Source of the DNA: Alphaproteobacteria bacterium
GTDB lineage: Bacteria > Pseudomonadota > Alphaproteobacteria > Bin95
Assembly: GCA_020638555.1 (NCBI GenBank)
Contig: JACKII010000004.1
Span: 372,001-436,000, forward strand
Direction: 5' to 3'
DNA length: 64,000 bases
Shown piece after piece: positions 35,393-44,372 of this stretch. Made by a program: the position numbers and the translations under genes. Each line of letters starts with the position of its first letter. Position 1 is the first letter of the stretch. The notes beneath the pieces are model-generated. The model made no database searches and was not told the origin of the DNA. It was given only the letters and a program-made list of their open reading frames with translations.

Positions 35393-35838
35393 GACGAGGC
35401 CGTCGGGTTGGATTTCGGCAGCGGCTCCGCTTCCGCCGGAGCGTCCGTTGCGACCCCCGCCGCGCCCGTGGGCGAATCCCCGGTCGGCGGCTCGATCCGG
35501 TTCGGCGGTTCCATGGTGTTGGCGTCGCTGTCCGCCGCCACCTCAGACGCGGGCACCTCAGACGACTTTGCCGCCTTGCCGGCGTCGTCGACATCGCTGT
35601 TCAGAAACCGGTCGATGGACTTGGTACTGGTCGCGTCGTTCACGGTCTTCTGCAACTCGCGCAACTCTTCCTCGCGGGCGATATCGTCGATGCTATCCTG
35701 GAACTGGCGCACCATCCTGCGCACGTAGCCGACATATTTGCCGAACGTGTGCAAGGCGGCGGGCAGATCCTTCGGCCCGATGACGATCAAGGCGACTATG
35801 GCGACCAAAAACAGCTCGGTCCAGCCGACATCCAGCAT
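35389..35838 (-). CDS. tatB: Sec-independent protein translocase subunit TatB
   Basis: Single-span subunit that forms the TatBC receptor. It has 149 aa. The N-terminal hydrophobic helix with hinge is MLDVGWTELFLVAIVALIVIGPKDLP, followed by the amphipathic LHTFGKYVGYVRRMVRQFQD and an acidic, Ala/Pro-rich tail of about 80 residues without predicted structure. The family Glu (WTELF) and the GPKDLP hinge are present. It is between tatA (46 bases upstream) and tatC (overlapping). Confidence 0.93.
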   Translation of the reverse strand: MLDVGWTELFLVAIVALIVIGPKDLPAALHTFGKYVGYVRRMVRQFQDSIDDIAREEELRELQKTVNDATSTKSIDRFLNSDVDDAGKAAKSSEVPASEVAADSDANTMEPPNRIEPPTGDSPTGAAGVATDAPAEAEPLPKSNPTASS

Positions 35839-35883
35839 CGCTTCTGACAGCCCTTCGCAACCGACGCGGGCGGCGTGGAGCCG

Positions 35884-36105
35884 TTAGCTCTGCGCCGGGT
35901 CCTTCTGCTGGGACGAACCTTTCTGTTCCACCTGGCCGGCAGGCTTGTTCAGGTGAGCCGTATCCTCGTCATCGTCCTTCATCCCGGCCTTGAAGCTTTT
36001 GATTCCCTTGGCCACGTCGCCCATCAGGCGCGGGATCCGACCGGCGCCGAACAAGACGGCGATGATCAGAACGACAATCAGGATTTGCCAAATGCTGACC
36101 CCCAT
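35884..36105 (-). CDS. tatA: Sec-independent protein translocase subunit TatA
   Basis: Pore-forming subunit of the Tat translocase, 73 aa. It has one membrane helix (IWQILIVVLIIAVLFGAGRIP), the FG hinge, and an amphipathic helix RLMGDVAKGIKSFKAGMKDD; the tail is short and charged. It is the first gene of tatABC. The 93 bases upstream, before the ABC ATPase stop, should contain its promoter unless it reads through from scpB and the ABC gene. Confidence 0.93.
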   Translation of the reverse strand: MGVSIWQILIVVLIIAVLFGAGRIPRLMGDVAKGIKSFKAGMKDDDEDTAHLNKPAGQVEQKGSSQQKDPAQS

Positions 36106-36198
36106 GGGATCGCTCCTTCACGCTTGAGAACGGCGTTTCGTCCGCTGCGGTTTATCGCAGAAAGCAACCGCCTGGGCAATGTGTCGGGCCGCGGCCCT

Positions 36199-37338
36199 TT
36201 AGACGCGGTTCGACGCCCCGCGCGGAAACACGAGCGCGGCGCCTTCGGGAATGGACACATGCACTTGGTCACCTTCCGCCAGCGCGTCCGCTTCGCCGGC
36301 GCGGGCGGTCAAAGGCGCAGGAAAGCCATCGACATCAAGCTGATACAGGGTCGACCGACCCAGTGGCCGCTTCAGGGCGACGATACCGCCATTGCAACGG
36401 CCGCAGCCCGCCGGGCCCAGCGCCACGTGCAGCCGATCCGGCCGCACCAGCACCTCGACCGCGGTACCGCAGGCCAGATTCGGCGTTTCCACGAGGCCGG
36501 CCGGCGTCCAGCACGAGCCTTGCTGCACCACCGCCTCGAACCGGTTCACCTCGCCGAAGAATCCGGCGACGAACGGAGTGCGCGGATGCTGGTAGAGTTC
36601 GCCGGGCGTCCCCACCTGCTCGATCACGCCGTCGTTCAGCAGCGCGATGCGGTCGGCCATGAACATGGCTTCCTCCGCATCGTGGGTGACCATGATGGCC
36701 GTGGTGCCGGTGCGCTTCAGCACCCGCACCGTCTCGCACCGCAGGCTCTGCCGCAGGCTGGCGTCCAGCCCGGAGAAGGGCTCGTCCAGCAGGATGACGC
36801 TCGGCTCCGGCGCCAGCGCGCGCGCCAATGCCACGCGCTGTTTCTGCCCGCCGGACAGTTCGTCCGGATAGGCATCCGCCTTCTCGGTCAGGCCGACCTC
36901 GGCCAACATGGCCATGACCCGGTCGCGCCGCGCGCCGTTGCGCAGGCGCTTCAGGCCGAAGCCCACATTCTCCGCAACCGTCAGATGCGGGAACAGGGCA
37001 AAATCCTGGAACATGAAGCCGATGCGGCGTTGTTCGGCCGGCAGGAATTTCCGACCGCCGCTCACCACGGCGCCATGCAGCGCCACAGTGCCGCTGTCCG
37101 GCGTTTCCAGACCGGCGATCAAGCGCAGCGTCGTGGTCTTGCCACAGCCGGACGGGCCGAGCAGGGCCAACACCTCGCCTTCGGCAACCGACAGGCTGAT
37201 GCCGTGCACGCCGGCACGGCTTTCCACCCTGGCACTGGGATAGGCGAGATGGATGTCGCACAGATCGACGGCAATGCCGCGCGCCTGGCGGGCCTTCCAC
37301 CCGGTTTCTTGCCCAAGTTCTTCGCCAAGATAGACCAT
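36199..37338 (-). CDS. Orphan ABC transporter ATPase, Fe3+/FbpC-PotA type
   Basis: Cytoplasmic ATPase of an importer, most like Fe(III) (FbpC/AfuC) or spermidine/thiosulfate types. Of 379 aa, Walker A is GPSGCGKTTT (near residue 61), the Q-loop is in IGFMFQDFALFPHLTVAENVGFGL, the signature is LSGGQKQRVALARAL, Walker B is VILLDEPFSGLD and the H-loop is MVTHDAEEAM. A C-terminal TOBE-like domain follows residue 260. No permease or binding-protein gene is nearby. It is inserted between scpB and tatA, which are otherwise neighbours in this gene order, and carries its own promoter with an iron-box-like motif (37412-37440). Confidence 0.87.
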   Translation of the reverse strand: MVYLGEELGQETGWKARQARGIAVDLCDIHLAYPSARVESRAGVHGISLSVAEGEVLALLGPSGCGKTTTLRLIAGLETPDSGTVALHGAVVSGGRKFLPAEQRRIGFMFQDFALFPHLTVAENVGFGLKRLRNGARRDRVMAMLAEVGLTEKADAYPDELSGGQKQRVALARALAPEPSVILLDEPFSGLDASLRQSLRCETVRVLKRTGTTAIMVTHDAEEAMFMADRIALLNDGVIEQVGTPGELYQHPRTPFVAGFFGEVNRFEAVVQQGSCWTPAGLVETPNLACGTAVEVLVRPDRLHVALGPAGCGRCNGGIVALKRPLGRSTLYQLDVDGFPAPLTARAGEADALAEGDQVHVSIPEGAALVFPRGASNRV

Positions 37339-37411
37339 GCTGGACGCGCTCTCCCTGCGGCCGGGCTGCGGACGGTTATCGACCGCCCACCGGTTACATC
37401 CTTCGTCTAAC

Positions 37412-37440
37412 TACGTAATGCAAATCATTCGCAACGGCAA
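37412..37440 (-). promoter_or_regulatory. Promoter with iron-box-like 12-mer before the ABC ATPase gene
   Basis: Read on the minus strand, TTGCCG (37435-37440), a 17-base spacer and TACGTA (37412-37417) form a plausible sigma-70 promoter about 75 bases before the start. The spacer holds GAATGATTTGCA (37419-37430), identical and in the same orientation to a motif before erpA. It resembles half or more of a Fur box (AATGATAATCATT-like). Confidence 0.5.
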
Positions 37441-37458
37441 GGCCGCAAACGCCGCAGG

Positions 37459-38091
37459 TTACGCCATGGGATCGTCGTCGGCAATCGGCCGCTCCGGCTC
37501 CGCGGCGGCGGGGGGCTCGGCCGGCGGTTCCCCTGCCCCGGAACGCGGAAGATCCAGCAAGGGGGCGGGATCGAACAGGCCCGCGGCGCGCAACTCGTCC
37601 AGGCCGGGCAGGTCCTTCAGGCTCGCGAGCCCGAACGCCTCCAGGAAGGCCGGCGCGGTGAGCCAGGTCAGCGGCCGCCCCGGCACGTCCTTGCGCGGCC
37701 CCGGCTTGATCCAGCCGGTGTCCAGCAGCGCGTCCATGGTGGTGCTGCCGACGGAAACGCCGCGGATCGCCTCGATTTCGGGGCGTGTGATCGGCTGGTG
37801 GTAGGCGATGATCGCCAGCGTTTCCTCCATGGCCCGCGTCAGCCGTCGCTCCTCGCGCCGGGTGAGTTCCAGGGCCGGAGCCAGGTCCGGCGCGGTGCGA
37901 AACGCCCATTTGCCGCCCAACTGCACCGGCTCGACGCCGCGACCGGCATAGTCCAGTTGCAGCCGCTCGATCACCGCCGAGACCTTGACGTCGGGCGGCA
38001 GCCGCCGGGCGATTTCGGCCTCGGCGACGGGGGCCTCGGCGGCAAACAACAGGGCTTCGACCAGGCGCGTCGCTTCCAGCAGGTCATCCAT
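37459..38091 (-). CDS. scpB: Segregation and condensation protein B
   Basis: Winged-helix subunit that binds ScpA and the Smc condensin for chromosome segregation. It has 210 aa from MDDLLEATRLVEALLFAAEAP. Further motifs are KWAFRTAPDLAPAL, TRAMEETLAIIAYHQPITRPEIEAIRGV (the family signature) and GWIKPGPRKDVPGRPLTWLT. A Pro/Ala/Glu-rich tail ends the protein. The ATG at 38091 overlaps the scpA stop by eight bases. A frame open further upstream lacks similarity and is not used. Confidence 0.93.
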   Translation of the reverse strand: MDDLLEATRLVEALLFAAEAPVAEAEIARRLPPDVKVSAVIERLQLDYAGRGVEPVQLGGKWAFRTAPDLAPALELTRREERRLTRAMEETLAIIAYHQPITRPEIEAIRGVSVGSTTMDALLDTGWIKPGPRKDVPGRPLTWLTAPAFLEAFGLASLKDLPGLDELRAAGLFDPAPLLDLPRSGAGEPPAEPPAAAEPERPIADDDPMA

Positions 38092-38890
38092 CGCCCGGCT
38101 CCTCCGGTGGCCCGGCGCCATCGCGGCGGCGGGAGAGATAGAGCGGGCCATAGGTCTCGTCCTGGCGCAACCGCACCTGCCCCGCCTTGGCCAGTTCCAG
38201 ACTGGCCACGAAGGACGAGGCCAGGGCCGAGCGGCTCTGAATGCCGGGGCGCAGGCCCCGCGGCAGGAAGCTGCGCAGCTCGCCCCAGCTCGGCACCTGG
38301 CCGACCAGACGTTCCAGCCGGGCGAGCGCGGCCTCGACCGAGGTCAAAAGGCCGGGGTCGATGGACAGCACCGGCGGCGGCGTCCGCCGCGCCGCCACCG
38401 CGCCATAGCTGCGCAGCAGCGTCGGCAGGTCCGCCACCCATTCCTTTTGCATGCGCGTCGGCAGCCCCTCCGCCCCACCGCGGCCGTGCCAGTCGCGGCC
38501 CCGGCGCGGCAGGGCGAACAGGCGTTTGGCGGCCTGCTGCATTGCCTCCAGCCGCCGCATCTGCTCGGCCAGCGCCTCCGCCAGTTCCGTGGCGCTCTGG
38601 CCGTCCGGCGAGGGCTCGTCGCGGGGCAGCAGCAGGCGCGATTTCAGATAGGCGAGCCAGGCGGCCATCACCAGATACTCGGCCGCGATCTCCAGGCGCG
38701 CGGCCTTGGCCTCCGCGATAAAGGCCAGATACTGGTCCGCCAGCGCCGAAATGGAGAGCACCGCCAGATCGATCTTGCGATCGCGGGCCAGCGCCAGCAG
38801 CAGGTCGATCGGCCCTTCATAGCCGGCCAGATCGACCGTCCATTCCGCGTCCGGCGTCCGGCGTTCCTGGCTGCTGGGCTCCGTCTCCAA
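38084..38890 (-). CDS. scpA: Segregation and condensation protein A (TTG start)
   Basis: Kleisin subunit bridging Smc heads. It has 268 aa, with the N-terminal YEGPIDLLLALARDRKIDLA and ISALADQYLAFI, then the AAEYLVMAAWLAYLKSRLLLP signature, and C-terminal winged-helix SFVASLELAKAGQVRLRQDETYGPLYL. No ATG fits the N-terminus. TTG at 38890 has AGGAGG six bases upstream, giving the N-terminus METEPSSQ. The frame stays open far upstream, but that part is a shadow of the M50 protease gene. It overlaps scpB by eight bases. Confidence 0.92.
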   Translation of the reverse strand: METEPSSQERRTPDAEWTVDLAGYEGPIDLLLALARDRKIDLAVLSISALADQYLAFIAEAKAARLEIAAEYLVMAAWLAYLKSRLLLPRDEPSPDGQSATELAEALAEQMRRLEAMQQAAKRLFALPRRGRDWHGRGGAEGLPTRMQKEWVADLPTLLRSYGAVAARRTPPPVLSIDPGLLTSVEAALARLERLVGQVPSWGELRSFLPRGLRPGIQSRSALASSFVASLELAKAGQVRLRQDETYGPLYLSRRRDGAGPPEEPGDG

Positions 38891-38907
38891 CCGCGACCTC
38901 CTCGGAA

Positions 38908-39591
38908 TCAGGTGAAAATGGTCGTGATCAGCCAGAACAAGGTCCCGACCACGTACTGGATCGCGTGCCAGACAAAGTTGAGGTCCAGCCCCAGCTCTCG
39001 TCCGAACATGGGCAGGATGAAAATCAGCCCCAGGACGATGAAAAACCCGACCGGCTCGATCCGCGCCAGCGGCATCGCCAGCGAGCGCGGCAGCAAACCG
39101 ACGGCAATCCGGCCGCCGTCCAGTGGCGGGATCGGGATCAGATTGAAGGTCGCCAGGATCAGGTTGATGATGATCGACTTTTCCAGCACCAAAGCGGCCC
39201 AGTTCTGGGCCGAGAGCGGCAGAAACCCGACAAAGTTGAACAGCGCGGCCGAGGCGCAGGCCAGCAGGATGTTGATGCCCGGCCCCGCCGCCGCCACCCA
39301 CACCATGTCCCACCGCGGATGGCGCAGGCGGTGGAAGGCGACCGGCACCGGCTTGGCATAGCCGAACAGGAAGGGCGAGCCGAAAATCAGCAACAGACCC
39401 GGAATGATCAGCGTTCCCATCGGGTCGACATGGCGGATCGGGTTGAAGGTCACCCGCCCCAGGCGATAGGCCGTGTCGTCCCCCAGCTTCCACGCGGCCC
39501 AGCCATGGGCGGCCTCGTGGAAGGTAATGGCGATCAGCACCGGCAGGGCCCAGATCGAAAACTGGTAGATCGTGTGGCCAAGTTGATCCAT
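38908..39591 (-). CDS. Site-2 protease family (M50) membrane metalloprotease
   Basis: Intramembrane zinc protease, 227 aa with about six hydrophobic segments. The HExxH motif is in AITFHEAAHGWAA (His/Glu at about residues 24-28), and the third zinc ligand is in LIPIPPLDGGRIAVG. RVTFNPIRHVDPMGTLIIPG follows the first helix as in this subgroup (YwhC/FtsH-like S2P homologues). No PDZ domain is present, unlike RseP. The gene is found upstream of scpA in many Alphaproteobacteria, but its substrate is unknown. It lies 10 bases after nagZ and 17 before scpA, so it is in the operon. Confidence 0.9.
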   Translation of the reverse strand: MDQLGHTIYQFSIWALPVLIAITFHEAAHGWAAWKLGDDTAYRLGRVTFNPIRHVDPMGTLIIPGLLLIFGSPFLFGYAKPVPVAFHRLRHPRWDMVWVAAAGPGINILLACASAALFNFVGFLPLSAQNWAALVLEKSIIINLILATFNLIPIPPLDGGRIAVGLLPRSLAMPLARIEPVGFFIVLGLIFILPMFGRELGLDLNFVWHAIQYVVGTLFWLITTIFT

Positions 39592-39601
39592 GGTCTCGCT
39601 T

Positions 39602-40615
39602 TCAGACTGCCGGTTCGGCCAGCAGCGCCGCGAGGCGCCCTGCCCCGTCGACCGCATCGAAGGGCTGCGCTGCGGGCCGGACGATCCGGCTCCATCGGGC
39701 CGCCGCCGCGTCGCTCAGAGGCCCGACCGCAGCGGCCACGGCCCGCATCTCCGCCGCATCGCCATTGCAGTGCAGCACCGCATCACAGCCGGCGGCGAGC
39801 GACCGTGCCGCCCGCTCCCGGAAGGTTCCGCCCAGCGCCGCCATCGACAGGTCGTCGGAGAGCAGAAACCCGTCAAAGCCGATCCGGCCGCGCACCACCT
39901 CGTCGATCACCTTGGCGGACAGGGTCGCGGGCACGCCGGGGTCGAGGGCCGCATAGTCGATGTGTGCGGTCATGGCGAGCGGCAGGTCGTTCAACGCCCG
40001 GAACGGCGCGAAATCCACCGCATCCAGCTCGGCCAGGGAGGCCGCGACCGTCGGCAGCGCGTGGTGGCTGTCGACCTGCGCCCGCCCGTGACCCGGAATG
40101 TGCTTGGCGACAGGCAGCACGCCGCCGGCCAACAGCCCCTCGGCCATCTTGCGGCCGAGCCGCGCGACCGGCGCCGGCGCCGCCGCATAGGCGCGGTCTC
40201 CGATCACCTCGGTCGCCACATCGGGCGCCAGCACGTCCAGCACCGGCGCGCAGGCGACGTCGATGCCGAGCCCGGCGCAATCGTGCGCGATCAGCCGGCC
40301 GGTGAGCCAGGCCGCCTCGTCCGCCGCGGCTTCCGGCAGGGCGCCGACCCGCGCCGCCGCCGGCAGCGCGTGCCAGTGCGGCGGGCGCAGGCGCGCGACG
40401 CGCCCGCCCTCCTGGTCGATCAGCACCGCCGCATCGGCCCGGTCGACCGCCTCGCGCAACGCGGCCACCAAGGCCCGCACCTGGGCGGGCGCTTCGACAT
40501 TGCGGGCGAACAGAATGAAGCCCAGCGGCTGCACCTCGCGGAAAAACGCACACTCGGCCGCCGTCGGCACCGGGCCGCTCAGGCCGAACAGGCAGGCGCT
40601 AGGGCGAGATGACAA
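39602..40615 (-). CDS. nagZ: Beta-N-acetylhexosaminidase NagZ
   Basis: Family 3 glycoside hydrolase that removes N-acetylglucosamine from 1,6-anhydro-muropeptides in cell-wall recycling; cytosolic. It has 337 aa. Motifs are GFILFARNVEAP, LIDQEGGRVARLRPP, VAKHIPGHGRAQVDSHHALP (the catalytic His/Asp loop) and FLLSDDLSMAAL (nucleophile Asp). The start is TTG at 40615, within the last 17 bases of the SPOR gene; no better start fits the conserved N-terminus LFGLSGPVPT. Confidence 0.93.
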   Translation of the reverse strand: MSSRPSACLFGLSGPVPTAAECAFFREVQPLGFILFARNVEAPAQVRALVAALREAVDRADAAVLIDQEGGRVARLRPPHWHALPAAARVGALPEAAADEAAWLTGRLIAHDCAGLGIDVACAPVLDVLAPDVATEVIGDRAYAAAPAPVARLGRKMAEGLLAGGVLPVAKHIPGHGRAQVDSHHALPTVAASLAELDAVDFAPFRALNDLPLAMTAHIDYAALDPGVPATLSAKVIDEVVRGRIGFDGFLLSDDLSMAALGGTFRERAARSLAAGCDAVLHCNGDAAEMRAVAAAVGPLSDAAAARWSRIVRPAAQPFDAVDGAGRLAALLAEPAV

Positions 40616-41405
40616 GGCAGGGTACCTTTCGGGAGGTCAGTTGCGAGCACAGCAATTCGGCCAGCGTTTTATCCACCAACGGACCGCCCTGCACCCGGTA
40701 ATACACGCCGCTGTTCTGGGTTTCGAACCGCTCATAGGTCGGCTTCAGCCGGCCGAGAAACTCCGGGTAGAGCCCGCTCACCCGCTTCCACTCGGCCTCC
40801 GCCTCCGCCTCGGTGCGCACCGAGGCGATCTGCACGCGGTATTGCTGGCCGGCGGGAGGCGCGGCCGCGGGAACGCTCACGGGCGCGGTGGGCGGGGGCG
40901 CAGTGGGCGGAGTCGGAGCCCTGGCCGGCGCGGCCGCCGTGGACGGCGGTTCGGTTTTCGTCGCCTCCCCCGAAGCGGCCGGCTTTTCGACCGGTGCAGA
41001 CCTTTCCGGCGGAGCCGGCTCAGCGCCGCCGGAGCGGGCCTGGTCCTGCATCTTCGCCCGTGCCTCCACGTCGGCCTGGGCCATGGGCCGTTCGGTCTGG
41101 GCCAAAAGGTCCTGACCGCGGCCCGCCTCGGCGCCGGGCGTCACCTGGTCATAGATCGGCTGGTCCTGGTTCGGCACCAGACCGGACTGGTCGCCGGGTG
41201 CGCGGCGATCCGGCAGGTCCGGCCCCGTGATGACCGGCGGCGGACCCGGCGGCGGGCCGGTCAGCACCCAGACGGCGAGCGTTGCCAGCAGCAGGGCGGC
41301 AAAGCCCAGCACCAGCCAGCGGAACCAGCGGCGCAGCGGGCCTGCGCTCTGGGCTTCATGCTCGGGATCGTCGTTGCGCACGGGCGGTTCGCGGCGAAAC
41401 AGCAC
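40599..41405 (-). CDS. SPOR-domain membrane protein
   Basis: Predicted division-site peptidoglycan-binding protein, 268 aa. The short cytoplasmic N-terminus is Arg-rich. One membrane span (FRWLVLGFAALLLATLAVWVL, residues 28-48) is followed by a Pro/Ala-rich periplasmic linker of about 130 residues. The C-terminal SPOR domain has YRVQIASVRTEAEAEAEWKRV and YYRVQGGPLVDKTLAELLCSQL. SPOR domains bind denuded glycan at septa. The GTG start at 41405 abuts the argS stop. Confidence 0.9.
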   Translation of the reverse strand: MLFRREPPVRNDDPEHEAQSAGPLRRWFRWLVLGFAALLLATLAVWVLTGPPPGPPPVITGPDLPDRRAPGDQSGLVPNQDQPIYDQVTPGAEAGRGQDLLAQTERPMAQADVEARAKMQDQARSGGAEPAPPERSAPVEKPAASGEATKTEPPSTAAAPARAPTPPTAPPPTAPVSVPAAAPPAGQQYRVQIASVRTEAEAEAEWKRVSGLYPEFLGRLKPTYERFETQNSGVYYRVQGGPLVDKTLAELLCSQLTSRKVPCLVISP

Positions 41406-43157
41406 TCACATGCTCTCCTTGGGCTCCACACCCATGACGGACAGGCCCGACGCCACCACCGTCGCCAGGGCCTTGACCATGGCGAGGCGCGCCATGGTCT
41501 GGGCCGGGGCATCCTCCTGGATGAAGCGCAACGTCGCATCGTCCCGCCCCTTGTTCCAGAGGGCGTGAAACGCCGCGGCCACGTCGGCAAGATAGAACGC
41601 GATTCGGTGCGGTTCATGCGCAATCGCCGCCTGCTCGACGATTCTGGGCCAGTTGGCCAGCACCCGGATCAGGCCGAGTTCGTCCTCGTCGGCCAGATGG
41701 GCGAGGTCTGCCGTCGCCAACGCCTCGCTGGTCAGAGCCGCCTCGCCGAACATGTCGGTGGCATGGCGCAGCACCGAGTGGGCGCGGGCATGGGCATACT
41801 GGACATAAAAGACCGGGTTCTCCCGGCTCTCTTCCAAAACCTTCGCCAGATCAAAGTCTAACGGCGCGTCGTTCTTGCGGGTTAGCATGATGAAGCGCAC
41901 CACGTCGCGCCCGACCTCGTCCACCAGTTCGCGCAGCGTGACGAAGTCGCCGGAGCGCTTGGACATGCGCACCTGCTCGCCGTCGCGCATCAGCCGCACC
42001 AGCTGGCAGAGCTTCACGTCCAGTTCCGCCTTGCCGCCCGACAGCGCCTTGACGCTGGCGGCGACGCGCTTGACATAGCCGCCATGGTCGGCACCCCAGA
42101 CGTCGATCAACTGGGTGAAGCCGCGGGCAACCTTGTCCTGGTGATAGGCGACGTCGCTGGCGAAATAGGTCCAGGAGCCGTCGGACTTCTTCATCGGCCG
42201 GTCGACGTCATCGCCGAATTCCGTTGCCTTGAAAAGAGTTTGCGGCCGTTCTTCCCAGTCATCCGGCAACTTGCCCTTGGGCGGCTCCAGCACGCCGACA
42301 TAGATCAGGCCGGCAGCCTCCAGCGCGGCGAAAGCATGGTCGACCGCGCCGGCCTCGACCAGGTCGCGCTCGGACGAAAACACATCGTGCTCGACGCCCA
42401 GCGCGGCGAGGTCGCTGCGGATCAGCTTCATCATCGCGGCGATGGCGGCCTTGCGCACCAGCGGCAGCCATTCCGCCTCGCCCATGTCCTTCAGCGATTC
42501 GCCATAGCCGGCGACCAGGGCCTGGCCCACCGGCACCAGGTAGTCGCCGGGATAGAGGCCTGCCGGAATCTCGCCGATATCCTCGCCCAGCGCCTCGCGG
42601 TAGCGGAGGAAGGCCGAGCGGGCAAGCACGTCCACCTGCGCGCCCGCGTCGTTGACATAGTATTCCTTGGCGACGTCATAGCCCGCCTTGGCCAGCAGCC
42701 GCGCCAGCGCATCGCCCACCACCGCACCGCGGGCATGGCCGATATGCATCGGCCCGGTCGGGTTGGCCGAGACATATTCGACATTAACCTTAATATTTTC
42801 GCCTAAACCACTGTTTCCATACTCAGTCCCGGCTTCAAGAATGTCACCGATCCGAGCCTGCCAGAAGCCGGGGTTGAGGCGCAGGTTGAGGAAGCCGGGG
42901 CCGGCCACCTCCGCCGCGGTCACATGCCCGTTCTCGGCCAGGGCCGTCGCCAGCCGCTCGGCCAGGTCGCGCGGCTTCAGGCCCGCACCCTTGGCCAGCA
43001 CCATGGCGGCGTTGGTGGCAAGGTCGCCGTGCGCGGGATCGCGCGGCGGCTCCACCGTCACCCGGTCGATGGGAAGCCCCTGGGGCAGGCTGCCATCGGC
43101 AACCCAGGCATGCAGTTGTGCTTGAACCAGGTTCAGAAAGTGATTGAAGACATTCAT
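41406..43157 (-). CDS. argS: Arginyl-tRNA synthetase
   Basis: Class I synthetase charging tRNA-Arg, 583 aa. It has the N-terminal Add-1 domain (residues 1-110, DPAHGDLATNAAMVLAK), HIGH motif ANPTGPMHIGHARGAVVGD near residue 130, WTYFASDVAYHQDK, the KMSKS-like loop VRMSKRSGDFVTL, and the DALR anticodon domain from about residue 460 (VQYAHARAHSVLRHA). Its start overlaps the dgt stop (ATGA). The usual gene order dgt-argS-SPOR-nagZ is preserved. Confidence 0.96.
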   Translation of the reverse strand: MNVFNHFLNLVQAQLHAWVADGSLPQGLPIDRVTVEPPRDPAHGDLATNAAMVLAKGAGLKPRDLAERLATALAENGHVTAAEVAGPGFLNLRLNPGFWQARIGDILEAGTEYGNSGLGENIKVNVEYVSANPTGPMHIGHARGAVVGDALARLLAKAGYDVAKEYYVNDAGAQVDVLARSAFLRYREALGEDIGEIPAGLYPGDYLVPVGQALVAGYGESLKDMGEAEWLPLVRKAAIAAMMKLIRSDLAALGVEHDVFSSERDLVEAGAVDHAFAALEAAGLIYVGVLEPPKGKLPDDWEERPQTLFKATEFGDDVDRPMKKSDGSWTYFASDVAYHQDKVARGFTQLIDVWGADHGGYVKRVAASVKALSGGKAELDVKLCQLVRLMRDGEQVRMSKRSGDFVTLRELVDEVGRDVVRFIMLTRKNDAPLDFDLAKVLEESRENPVFYVQYAHARAHSVLRHATDMFGEAALTSEALATADLAHLADEDELGLIRVLANWPRIVEQAAIAHEPHRIAFYLADVAAAFHALWNKGRDDATLRFIQEDAPAQTMARLAMVKALATVVASGLSVMGVEPKESM

Positions 43158-44326
43158 AATTGGCTATCATCGTTGTCGAACAGGCGCTGGTGTTCCCGCA
43201 GGGCGAAACGGTCGGTCATGCCGGCGATATAATCGCCAACCACCCGCTGCGTCCGCAAGCCGCCAGGGCCATCGGTTGCCGCGAACCATTCCGGCGGCAG
43301 GATTTGCGGCTCGTGCGCGAACTCGTCGAAGAGGTCGCTCACCACCCGCTTGGCCTTCACCGTCATGCGGTTCACTTTGTAGTGCCGATACATGCGGTTC
43401 ATCAGGAAATCGCGCAAGGCGTCCAGATCGCGCGCCATGCCTTCGGAGAACGCCGCCACCGGCCGCCCCAGCCCCCTGACCGCCGCCGCACTCGCCGGTG
43501 CGGCCGCGTCCAGCCGGCGCCGGGTCTCGTCGGTCAGGTCATAGACCATGGCGCCGATCATCCGGCGGATGGTCTCGTAGATCGAGCGCTGGCGGTCCAG
43601 CTTCGGGTATTTCGCCCGCACCTCCGCCAGCAGGTCGCCGATCAGCGGCAGGTCCGCCACCTCGTCCAGGTCGAACAGGCCGGCGCGCAGGCCGTCGTCG
43701 AAATCGTGGTTGTTGTAGGCGATGTCGTCCGCCAGCGAGGCAATCTGCGCTTCCGCGCTGGGAAAGCCGTCCAGTTCCAGCGGATGCACGGCATCGTAGT
43801 CGGCGATGCCATAGGGCAAGGGCTTGGGCTTCGCCGCGTGCGGGCCGATCAGCGGGCCGTTGTGCTTGACCACGCCCTCCAGCGTCTCCCAGGCCAGATT
43901 GAGGCCGTCGAATTCCGCATAGCGCCGTTCCAGCGCCGTCAGGATCCGCAGCGTCTGGGCGTTGTGGTCGAAGCCGCCGGCGCTTTCCAACTTCGCCCCC
44001 AGCGCCTCCTCCCCCGCATGGCCGAACGGCGTGTGACCCAGGTCGTGCGCCAGCGCCAGCGCCTCGGCCAGATCCTCGTTCAGGCCCAGCGAGCGGCAGG
44101 TGGTGCGGGCGATCTGCGCCACCTCGATCGAGTGCGTCAGGCGGGTGCGGTAATAGTCGCCTTCGTGATAGACGAAGACCTGGGTCTTGTGCTTCAGCCG
44201 GCGGAAGGCGTTCGAGTGGATGATGCGGTCGCGGTCGCGCTGGAACGGCGACCGGTTGACCGCATCCGCTTCCGGATGCAACCGGCCGCGCGATTGCGCG
44301 GGATCACTGGCATAGATGGCAGGCAC
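43154..44326 (-). CDS. dgt: Deoxyguanosinetriphosphate triphosphohydrolase-like protein
   Basis: HD-superfamily dNTP triphosphohydrolase, 390 aa. Motifs are RSPFQRDRDRIIHSNAFRRL, RTRLTHSIEVAQIART (first His), LAHDLGHTPFGHAGEEAL (HD pair), and SLADDIAYNNHDFDDGLRAG (final Asp). The GTG at 44326 follows GGAGG and gives the family N-terminus MPAIYASDPAQSRGRLHPE. Longer versions lack similarity. It is divergent from erpA and first in the argS run. The name 'dgt-like' is preferred because substrate range varies in this subgroup. Confidence 0.92.
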   Translation of the reverse strand: MPAIYASDPAQSRGRLHPEADAVNRSPFQRDRDRIIHSNAFRRLKHKTQVFVYHEGDYYRTRLTHSIEVAQIARTTCRSLGLNEDLAEALALAHDLGHTPFGHAGEEALGAKLESAGGFDHNAQTLRILTALERRYAEFDGLNLAWETLEGVVKHNGPLIGPHAAKPKPLPYGIADYDAVHPLELDGFPSAEAQIASLADDIAYNNHDFDDGLRAGLFDLDEVADLPLIGDLLAEVRAKYPKLDRQRSIYETIRRMIGAMVYDLTDETRRRLDAAAPASAAAVRGLGRPVAAFSEGMARDLDALRDFLMNRMYRHYKVNRMTVKAKRVVSDLFDEFAHEPQILPPEWFAATDGPGGLRTQRVVGDYIAGMTDRFALREHQRLFDNDDSQL

Positions 44327-44372
44327 GCAGCCTCCGCAAAGGCGATTTCCAATGCCAGCACAATGCCAGCAT

